DNA of 64,000 bases from Pseudomonas antarctica (GTDB lineage: Bacteria; Pseudomonadota; Gammaproteobacteria; Pseudomonadales; Pseudomonadaceae). Where the stretch lies: positions 3,348,001-3,412,000 of the forward strand of contig NZ_CP015600.1 of assembly GCF_001647715.1 (NCBI RefSeq), written 5' to 3'. Positions within the stretch are counted from its first letter, which is position 1. Each line of letters starts with the position of its first letter. This document shows, piece by piece, positions 55,051-61,875 of the stretch. The position numbers and the translations under genes are program-made. The notes below the pieces were generated by a model. The model was given only the letters and a program-made list of their open reading frames with translations, searched no databases and had not been told where the DNA came from.

Positions 55051-57003
55051 ATGGACAACACCCCACCGCCCGGCCGCTTGGTTTTCCCCATGCAGCGCGG
55101 GCCTTTTCAGAACAACGGCGCCTCGCCCTGGTACTGCACGCTCAATCTCGGCACGCCAGGGCAAATGCTGAAGTTCGCCATCGACTCAGGCACCAATATC
55201 AATTGGGTCACATCAACGCTCTGCCCGGACGATCAATGTGTGCATTTCGCTGATGGCCGTTTTGACGTTGAAGCGTCCAGCACCTTCAGTTTTACCGATT
55301 GCCTGCGTCGGCCTTACAGCTTTGGCCCATGGGGCACGATGCAGGTCGAGACGGCTTCAGATGTATTGACTACGCCTGCAGGCGCTCGGTTGGACACCCA
55401 GCTGTTTTTAGCCGCACGTTATGAGGGTGAGCAATTCAAACAGCTCGACTGGGACGGCGCACTGGGCCTGCCTTGCAGCAGTGCGCATGTAGAAAGTCGC
55501 AACTCGTTTGTGCTCCAGGCATTGATGCGTGAGGGGCAACTGTCCCCGGCCTACCCCTTTGTGGCGTTTGACTGGAACAGTCATGAGCGCAATGGCACCT
55601 GCGAAATGGGCGCCGTCGACCCTCTAAAAACCCAGGGCCCACGTCTGTTTTTACCCTGGTCCGTCTACACCGCATTACCCGGGATTGAATACATCTGGTC
55701 GACCGAACTCAAGTCTTATTCAGTCGGCACAGAACAACTGGCCTCCAATATCAAGTTCGCTATCGATTCCGGTTCTTCGCGGTTCAAGGGCGACGATACA
55801 TTGATGCGCCAGACACTGGCCCGTATTGCCCAGGGAGGCGAACCTGACGTTGTGCTGAAATTCGCCGACGGCGAAATCACATTGGGAGCCAATCTCTACA
55901 ACTGCCTGACCGAAGAAGGTCCGCAAAAAGGTCAGGTGCTGCCACAGTTCAATGCACTGGGTCTCACCGACCTGGTGCTGGTGGGGTCAGTGGTAATGGA
56001 GCATTGCTACACGGTGTATGAATACCAAGTGGTGAAATGCTCGAACACGGTTTACTCCCTGTCACCGGTGGGCGTCTGGCTATTCAATCGCCCTGATGGC
56101 CCGCAAATCATTACGCAATCTTCTTCGCGGCGCTTCGCCCCCGGCGAACGAACGGTGCTCAACGGGAGGACCACCCTGCCCGGTGTTGCCAGTCAAGCTG
56201 TCTCGGTCGCGGGCACCTGGCAGAACGACTATGGCTCATTGATGACCCTGAACGTCTTGGACCGGCAAGTCTGCGGCACTTATCAATCTTCAACAGGCTC
56301 AACCGGCCACTACGCAATCCGCGGATTTGCATCGGGGGCAGGTGCCTCGCGCATTAAAAATCAGCCGTTGGCATTGGCCATTGAGTGGCACGACCTTGGC
56401 GAGGAAACGAGCGATCCAAGTTGGAACTGGGTCTCGGGATTGAGCGGGCAGTTGAGTACTGACGATAGAGGTGATGTGCTGACACTGTCGCACCTGTTGG
56501 TCGCATCCAGTGACTTTCCTGACTTCGCGAACCGCGGGAACTACCTCGACAAGCTGGTTTATCATCGAGTGGCAAAGCAACCCCTGACCACATCCTTTGA
56601 CCCGATCGAATCGATACCGATCAAAAACGCGTTAGCCGGCCACTGGGTCGCACTCGATAAAACGACCCTGTCATTGATTGTTGAGGCTGACAGCCGACAT
56701 CGATTCGGGGTTGTTCGAGGCTATTTAACGACAAGCGACACTGGCACCGCTGTCGAACTCACCGGTTTTACCGACATCAATGCAGTCACCAGCAAGCTCG
56801 CGTTTCAATCCGTTAGCTTGACCGTAACAAATACACAGGACGAAACCGTTTCAACACTGTGCGGCACCTTGGACTTTATGGGGCAAACGTTAAATTTACT
56901 GGTATTGGCAAGTTCGCCAGTTACCCCTGCACAGGCCTACCTCGCAACGAAGATTTCTTCGTTGAGTTTCATCCGCACTATTTCACCAGTCTCTTTTCCT
57001 TAG
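55051..57003 (+). CDS. pepsin-like aspartic protease fused to two avidin-like domains
   Basis: A 650-aa protein. Residues about 25-345 read as a bilobal A1 (pepsin) protease. The start is YCTLNLGTPGQMLKFAIDSGT with D45, then WVTSTLC and a family-like FDVEASSTF. LDWDGALGLP (132-141) matches the DGILGL segment. The second lobe has FAIDSGSSRF with D239, then LVLVGSVVMEHCYTVYEYQ (308-326), like the pepsin LGDVFLR..YTVFD region. Residues about 384-508 resemble streptavidin: VAGTWQNDYGS, CGTYQSSTGSTGHY, LALAIEW, SGLSGQL. Residues about 525-642 look like a second, more diverged copy (LAGHWVALD...CGTLDF). ATG 55051 follows GGAG by five bases. There is no signal peptide. It stands alone; its 3' end overlaps the convergent glxA-like gene by 26 bases. 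Role unknown. Confidence 0.8.
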   Translation: MDNTPPPGRLVFPMQRGPFQNNGASPWYCTLNLGTPGQMLKFAIDSGTNINWVTSTLCPDDQCVHFADGRFDVEASSTFSFTDCLRRPYSFGPWGTMQVETASDVLTTPAGARLDTQLFLAARYEGEQFKQLDWDGALGLPCSSAHVESRNSFVLQALMREGQLSPAYPFVAFDWNSHERNGTCEMGAVDPLKTQGPRLFLPWSVYTALPGIEYIWSTELKSYSVGTEQLASNIKFAIDSGSSRFKGDDTLMRQTLARIAQGGEPDVVLKFADGEITLGANLYNCLTEEGPQKGQVLPQFNALGLTDLVLVGSVVMEHCYTVYEYQVVKCSNTVYSLSPVGVWLFNRPDGPQIITQSSSRRFAPGERTVLNGRTTLPGVASQAVSVAGTWQNDYGSLMTLNVLDRQVCGTYQSSTGSTGHYAIRGFASGAGASRIKNQPLALAIEWHDLGEETSDPSWNWVSGLSGQLSTDDRGDVLTLSHLLVASSDFPDFANRGNYLDKLVYHRVAKQPLTTSFDPIESIPIKNALAGHWVALDKTTLSLIVEADSRHRFGVVRGYLTTSDTGTAVELTGFTDINAVTSKLAFQSVSLTVTNTQDETVSTLCGTLDFMGQTLNLLVLASSPVTPAQAYLATKISSLSFIRTISPVSFP

Positions 57004-57961
57004 ACGGCCTGTACCCGAAATACGCGCTATAGCACTTGCTGAAATGACTCGGTGAGACAAACCCGCACGCCACCAGCACGTCCACTTGCGATAGCTCTGT
57101 GTGCTGCAACAAGCGCCGCGCCTCGGTTACACGCAGTTCCATGTAATAGCGTTGCGGTGTGGTACCCAGTTGCTCTTTGAACAGTCGCTCAAGCTGGCGG
57201 CGCGAGCGGCCGGCGTAAACGCCCAGTTGGTCCAGCTCCAGGGGTTCTTCGAGGTTGGCGTCCATCAGTTTGACCACTTCACGCAGCGGCGCGCTGACGC
57301 AGACATTTTCCGTCGGTTTGATGCGTCGGTAGCGCGATTCTTCGAAGGCGAGGATGTCTTCGATGCCTTCGACCAACGCCTTGCCGTGCAAACCTTTGAT
57401 CCAATCCAGGGCCATGTGGAAAGCGCCCGAGGGGCTGGACGCGGTCAGTCGGTCGCGGTCGATCACGTAGGGTTCGCTGGTGACCTGGGCGGCCTTGGAT
57501 ACTTCCGCCAGCGCGGGGCGATGCTCCGGGTGGATAGCACAACGATAGCCCTGCAGCAGCCCGGCGCGGCCCAGGAACCAGGAGCCGTTCCACAAACCGG
57601 CGAGGCTGACCCCCTGTTCGGCGGCGCTGCGCAATAGATGGATAAAATCGTCGCCCGCTTTGAGTTCGGTGCGAAAGCCGCCGCAGACGACCAATAAGTC
57701 CAGGTCCGGCAGCACCGACAGCGCCAGGCGTGCATCGGGGCGGATCACCAGGCCCAGGTCGCTGATGACTTCGCCATCGCCGCAACCAAACGTACGGGTG
57801 GCAAACAGCTCGGGGCGAAGCAGGTTGGCGGTGATGAGCGTATCGAGGGTCTGGGTGAATGCGGGCAGGGAGAAGTGTTCGAGCAGCAAAAACCCGACGC
57901 GCGTGACCTGCGACGGCGGCTGGGCGTTTTCATTCAGGTAGCGCAGGTTCTTGCCTTGCAT
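56978..57961 (-). CDS. GlxA-type AraC family regulator
   Basis: A 327-aa regulator with an N-terminal DJ-1/PfpI-like domain (RVGFLLLEHFSLPAFTQTLD, LDLLVVCGGFRTE, GSWFLGRAGLLQG) and a C-terminal AraC domain (LDQLGVYAGRSRRQLERLFKEQLG, VDVLVACGFVSPSHFSKCYSAYFG by position). This is the GlxA/GbdR/CdhR subfamily that controls amino acid, choline or carnitine use. Several starts are possible (57961, 57988, 58120); 57961 fits the family N-terminus. Its 3' end overlaps the protease-avidin gene, convergent. Its target genes are not obvious here. Confidence 0.9.
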   Translation of the reverse strand: MQGKNLRYLNENAQPPSQVTRVGFLLLEHFSLPAFTQTLDTLITANLLRPELFATRTFGCGDGEVISDLGLVIRPDARLALSVLPDLDLLVVCGGFRTELKAGDDFIHLLRSAAEQGVSLAGLWNGSWFLGRAGLLQGYRCAIHPEHRPALAEVSKAAQVTSEPYVIDRDRLTASSPSGAFHMALDWIKGLHGKALVEGIEDILAFEESRYRRIKPTENVCVSAPLREVVKLMDANLEEPLELDQLGVYAGRSRRQLERLFKEQLGTTPQRYYMELRVTEARRLLQHTELSQVDVLVACGFVSPSHFSKCYSAYFGYRPSKEKRLVK

Positions 57962-58248
57962 GCCACCGCTGAACTGGCGTCTTTCCATCGAGGGTTGGCC
58001 CACTCTTATTGTTGATGCAGTGGGCGCTATCTTAGGGGCAAATGCGGGAGCTGTCCCAGTGCATTGCCGCGAAGGGTAATGCCTGATCTTTAGAAAACCG
58101 CCGGCCTTTCGGCCCCGCAACCTCGCAGTTGTCGGACCATCTGATACGGTTTTTTCTTTGCTATCTGCGCCTGTATCGAAATGACGCCGAAGCGGACAAT
58201 GGGCGCCATCCCGACATTCCCGTCGCTCCCCTTCCCTTCGGAGGCCTT

Positions 58249-58332
58249 ATGACCAAGATGGCAATTTTTCTGTTCGGCTTTTTGGTGTTGACCATCGGCA
58301 TTGGCTTGCTGGCGACCATCTCACCGGTGTGA
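58249..58332 (+). CDS. 27-aa single-span membrane peptide
   Basis: ATG 58249 is preceded by GGAGG with four bases between, the strongest ribosome site in this region. The product MTKMAIFLFGFLVLTIGIGL... is a single hydrophobic helix of about 20 residues ending in ATISPV. A longer in-frame start (58129) has no support. It is too short for normal gene calling. Small hydrophobic proteins like this are usually membrane-inserted regulators or stress peptides; nothing more can be said. Confidence 0.6.
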   Translation: MTKMAIFLFGFLVLTIGIGLLATISPV

Positions 58333-58377
58333 CCCCGAAACCGGCCGGGCCGCTTGCGGGGTCATCGACGCACCCGA

Positions 58378-58986
58378 TCAACTGACAAAGAGCATCGGGT
58401 ACAACGACAACACCAACAACCCGGCCATCGACCAATTGAACACTCTTATCCAGCGTGGCTCGCGCAAGACATTACGCAGGCCGGTGCCGAAGCCTGCCCA
58501 TACGCACACGCTGGGCAAGTTGACCACTGCAAACACCAAGGCAATCACCAGCACGTTGGTCACGTAACCCTCAGCCGGCGTATAGGTGGTGATCGCGCCC
58601 AGCGCCATGATCCATGCCTTGGGGTTGACCCATTGAAATGCGGCTGCGCCTAAAAAGGTCATGGGCTTGCCGTGCTCACCACTGCTGTCGGACATGCCCC
58701 CGGACGTCGCAATCTTCCACGCCAGGTACAGCAAGTACGTCGCGCCCACATAGCGCAACACGGTGTAGGCCCAAGGGAAGAGCTTGAACACTTCACCCAG
58801 GCCCAGGCCTACCGATATCACCAACAGCATGAAACCAATACTGATCCCCAACGCATGGGGAATCGACCGGCGGAACCCGAAATTCACCCCTGACGCGAGC
58901 AACATCGTGTTGTTGGGCCCTGGGGTAATTGAAGACACGAAGGCAAACAGCACAAAGGCTGACAGCAGGCTGGTAGACATGAACAT
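58378..58986 (-). CDS. LysE/RhtB family exporter
   Basis: A 202-aa inner-membrane exporter with six helices. The LysE/RhtB signature is FAFVSSITPGPNNTMLLASGVNFGFRRSIPH by position (14-44), and a second AAAFQWVNPKAWIMALGA at about 112-129. Unlike the copy at 18028, the first motif is the TPGPNN form, so this belongs to the RhtB (homoserine/threonine) branch. The start 58986 or 58980 cannot be decided. Substrate unknown. Confidence 0.92.
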   Translation of the reverse strand: MFMSTSLLSAFVLFAFVSSITPGPNNTMLLASGVNFGFRRSIPHALGISIGFMLLVISVGLGLGEVFKLFPWAYTVLRYVGATYLLYLAWKIATSGGMSDSSGEHGKPMTFLGAAAFQWVNPKAWIMALGAITTYTPAEGYVTNVLVIALVFAVVNLPSVCVWAGFGTGLRNVLREPRWIRVFNWSMAGLLVLSLYPMLFVS

Positions 58987-59145
58987 GGCGCGGCATCCAA
59001 GCGGTGATGGTATGCCTGCGACAGTAGTCGGTTGCGGTCACAACCGCCCCGTACAGCTAGGGGTGGATCGAGGAATACACTTTGGCCCTAGTCAAAAATA
59101 GTCCATCAGGTTTACCACGGATAACGAGGCTTCACCTCGACTGGA

Positions 59146-59177
59146 AACGGTTCCCGACGACTGCACCGGGAGCCGTT
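59146..59177. terminator. bidirectional terminator hairpin
   Basis: AACGGTTCCCG and CGGGAGCCGTT pair with one mismatch around a ten-base loop, with short T-runs on both sides (TTTATCTT; on the minus strand TTTCC). It ends the gene at 59203 on the minus strand. Confidence 0.65.
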
Positions 59178-59202
59178 TATCTTGGCTGACAACACACCTG
59201 GC

Positions 59203-59667
59203 TCAGTTTTGTGGCCGTTGCTTGGTCGAGTCCAGTTCGGCTTTTTTACCCGTGGAAATCTCGGTAATTTGCGCGGACTTGGCGATGGCGAAATCGAACG
59301 TGTCCTGCATTTTGGCAATGGCGTCGGTCGACGTGCCGTTCAACCCGCCATTGGCGGCCCAATCGAAGTTCCACACCCCCGAAAGGTTATCGGCACCGGC
59401 CACGTCGTGGGTTTCGATGGCGGTGAACACATCCGGATGGCGCTCCATGTACTTGGCAGCGTCGGATACCTCCGTGGGCACCTTACCGGAGGTATTGTTG
59501 GCCAACTGCGTCAGCTCTTGCTTGGTAATCGCTGACTTGCCCGTCTGGCGCATATAGTCGGCAATGACCTTGCTGGACTTGGCAATGTTCAACTTGTCAT
59601 CGAACGTAGACGGTGAGGACTTTGGAGTGTTCGGCCCGCCGGCCGTGGGCGTTACGGTAGTAGACAT
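59203..59667 (-). CDS. protein of unknown function with HrpK/NopX-like segment
   Basis: A 154-aa soluble, Thr/Ser-rich protein. The N-terminal 30 residues are polar and low-complexity (STTVTPTAGGPNTPKSSPST), like those of exported substrates. Then comes a helical body: NIAKSSKVIADYMRQTGKSAITKQELTQLANNTSG... (about 32-66), DAAKYMERHPDVFTAIETHDVAGADNLSGVWNFDWA by position. This resembles, from memory, a segment of type III translocator-like proteins (HrpK/NopX), but no type III genes are in the window. GGGAG lies upstream of the ATG at 59667. No firm function. Confidence 0.7.
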   Translation of the reverse strand: MSTTVTPTAGGPNTPKSSPSTFDDKLNIAKSSKVIADYMRQTGKSAITKQELTQLANNTSGKVPTEVSDAAKYMERHPDVFTAIETHDVAGADNLSGVWNFDWAANGGLNGTSTDAIAKMQDTFDFAIAKSAQITEISTGKKAELDSTKQRPQN

Positions 59668-59947
59668 CGGCGCTGCTCCCTCAATGGAACGAATGAAATC
59701 GTCGTGCTGACGATACCCCGACGCGGACGTTAGCATGGGCAAAGGGCCATTCTTCACGCTTCACAACATTTCACAACGGCTGGCCGGTTTTCGCCGCGTA
59801 TTCGGCGGTTTAACCACGACAATTCTTGCGTCATCCAGGCCTTGCGCAAGGACGCAAACCTGGGCGGCACAGGGTCCGCCTTGCTCGGCAGAGTGCGTAA
59901 GCGTTGGCGGTCGTCTGACGATACCGCCGAGGGCTTGCAGTGCTTGA

Positions 59948-60667
59948 TCAATCAGCGGCTTCGCCTCGCACATCGCGCTGCCTGACCAGCCCTTCGAGGG
60001 TAAACCGCGCCTGTGTCAGCACCACGTCGCGCACCAGTTCCATTTCCTTCTGATTGACCTCGGCCCAGTTCAGCGCTTCCAGCAACTTGGGTTTCTGCAC
60101 CCGAAACGCCAGCCCTTGGGTGAACAGCGCCATGGAATGAATCACTGTGCGTTCGTCCTCCACTGCAAAGCCGGCCAGGCGCGCGATCAGTTGGCGGATA
60201 ACGCGACCAATTCGCGCCTTGAAACGGTCTTCAAAAGCGGTGGTCGCACTTTGTGGGCACAAGCCTGCCTGATGGCGATCCAGAAACGCGCGCCAGGCGG
60301 TGGTCTGTGGGCTGTCCTGAATGGTCGAAACCACAGTGCCCAAAATGCCTAACGACACGTCGATCAAGGTTTTATCGTCCGCCTTTGCATCGGCCAGCGC
60401 GCCTTCGGCGGCTTCCACGCTTGGCGCCATCTTGCGCCACAACAGCGTGATCAAGTGCTCGACGCACTCCAGGTAAACGCCTTCCTTGCCGTCAAAGTAA
60501 TACTGGATCGCCGGTGCATTGACCCCGGCCGCCGTGGCGATGTCGCGGGTGGACGCGCGGTCGTAACCGCGTTCACCAAACACCGCAACCGCCGCTTCGA
60601 CAATGCGCGCGCGGGTTTCTTCGCCACGCTGGTAGCCACCTTCGGCGGCTGGTTTATGTCGTGCCAT
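59948..60667 (-). CDS. TetR family repressor (CecR-like)
   Basis: A 239-aa repressor. The TetR helix-turn-helix is AAVAVFGERGYDRASTRDIATAAGVNAPAIQYYFDGKEGVY by position (27-67). The large C-terminal domain (DUF1956-like) matches the CecR subgroup, which senses hydrophobic or antibiotic-like compounds. The ATG at 60667 has AAAGGAG nearby; the frame to 60778 lies in the promoter region. It is divergent from the efflux operon that starts at 60766 and is its likely repressor. Confidence 0.92.
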   Translation of the reverse strand: MARHKPAAEGGYQRGEETRARIVEAAVAVFGERGYDRASTRDIATAAGVNAPAIQYYFDGKEGVYLECVEHLITLLWRKMAPSVEAAEGALADAKADDKTLIDVSLGILGTVVSTIQDSPQTTAWRAFLDRHQAGLCPQSATTAFEDRFKARIGRVIRQLIARLAGFAVEDERTVIHSMALFTQGLAFRVQKPKLLEALNWAEVNQKEMELVRDVVLTQARFTLEGLVRQRDVRGEAAD

Positions 60668-60705
60668 GTGCAGCTCCTTTCGAATACCGGACCAAAATAT
60701 ACCAG

Positions 60706-60734
60706 TTGACAAAAATTCGCGAAAAATAGAATTT
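60706..60734. promoter_or_regulatory. efflux operon promoter and candidate TetR operator
   Basis: TTGACA at 60706-60711 and TAGAAT at 60727 (15 bases apart, short). An inverted repeat AAATTC (60713) / GAATTT (60729) with a ten-base centre covers the spacer and -10, where a TetR dimer would block transcription. Binding is inference. Confidence 0.45.
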
Positions 60735-60765
60735 ATTCCATCCGTTATAAAACTGGAGTGACCCG

Positions 60766-61875
60766 ATGTCCGCTGCACCTCCCTCCCCTCAGGTCATTCC
60801 TGAAGACACCGTCAATGGCCAGCGCAGCAAGGCGCGACGCATACTCCTGGGCATTGCCACCGTCGCGCTGTTGATCGGCCTGGGCTGGGCCGCCTGGTGG
60901 TGGCTCACCGGGCGCTTCATCGAGACCACCGATGACGCCTACCTGCAAGCCGACAGCATCAGCGTGGCACCCAAGATCAACGGCTATGTGGCCGACGTGC
61001 TGGTCAGCGACAACCAGAACGTGAAGCGCGGCGACGTGCTGGTGCGCCTGGATGCGCGCAAGTACCAGGCGGTCAGCGATGAAGCGTCGGCCACGATTGC
61101 CGCACGCAATGCCGACTACGCCAAAGCCCAGGCCGACCTGGTGCAACAGGACTCGACCATCGCCGAGGCCCGCGCCCAATTGCAAGGCGCACAAGCCGAT
61201 GCGCAACATGCTCAAACCGAAGTTGCGCGCTACGCGCCGTTGGCCCGCTCGGGCGCCGAGCCGCAAGAGCGCCTGGCGCAACTCAACAACCAATTAGCTC
61301 AAGCGCGCAGCACCGTGGCGGCCAAACAAGCGGCTTTGCGTTCCAGCCAAACCCGCAACGGCACGCTTGAGGCCCAACTCAAACAGGCACAGGCGCAACT
61401 CGGCGTGGCCAAGGCCAGTGAGGCGCAGAGCCAACTGGATGTCGATGATGCGGTGATTCGCAGCCCGCTGGATGGGCGTGTGGCCGATCGTGGCGTGCGT
61501 GTCGGCCAGTACGTGCAACCGGGCACCCGCCTGTTGACGGTGGTGCCGATCAGCGCGATTTACCTCACGGCCAATTACAAGGAAACCCAGATCGGCGAAA
61601 TGCATCCCGGGCAGTCCGTCACGGTGCATGTGGATGCATTGCCGGGGCGCAATCTGCAGGGGCATATCGACAGCCTGTCTCCCGGCACCGGCGCGCAGTT
61701 TGCTTTGCTGCCGCCGTCGAATGCCACCGGTAACTTCACCAAAATCGTGCAGCGTGTACCGGTGCGCATTGCCCTGGATGTGCCGGATGACCTGCGTGCG
61801 GCATTGATGCCAGGCCTGTCGGCGACCGTTGAAGTCGACACCCGCACCCACGCTGCAGATGCCAATCATGGCTGA
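60766..61875 (+). CDS. membrane fusion protein, EmrA/HlyD type
   Basis: A 369-aa periplasmic adaptor of a drug efflux pump. It has a short cytoplasmic N-terminus, one membrane helix (ILLGIATVALLIGLGWAAWWW, about 26-46), FIETTDDAYLQADSISVAPKINGYVADVLV, a long coiled-coil hairpin rich in Ala/Gln (about 110-220), and the barrel end VRVGQYVQPGTRLLTVVP. It links the EmrB-type pump to the outer-membrane channel. It is followed by an overlapping MFS gene (8 bases). Confidence 0.94.
   Translation: MSAAPPSPQVIPEDTVNGQRSKARRILLGIATVALLIGLGWAAWWWLTGRFIETTDDAYLQADSISVAPKINGYVADVLVSDNQNVKRGDVLVRLDARKYQAVSDEASATIAARNADYAKAQADLVQQDSTIAEARAQLQGAQADAQHAQTEVARYAPLARSGAEPQERLAQLNNQLAQARSTVAAKQAALRSSQTRNGTLEAQLKQAQAQLGVAKASEAQSQLDVDDAVIRSPLDGRVADRGVRVGQYVQPGTRLLTVVPISAIYLTANYKETQIGEMHPGQSVTVHVDALPGRNLQGHIDSLSPGTGAQFALLPPSNATGNFTKIVQRVPVRIALDVPDDLRAALMPGLSATVEVDTRTHAADANHG

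Noticed and set aside
59761..59973. 70-codon minus-strand frame after the TetR gene
   Set aside because: It starts inside the TetR gene and lacks a ribosome site; the sequence is not recognisable.
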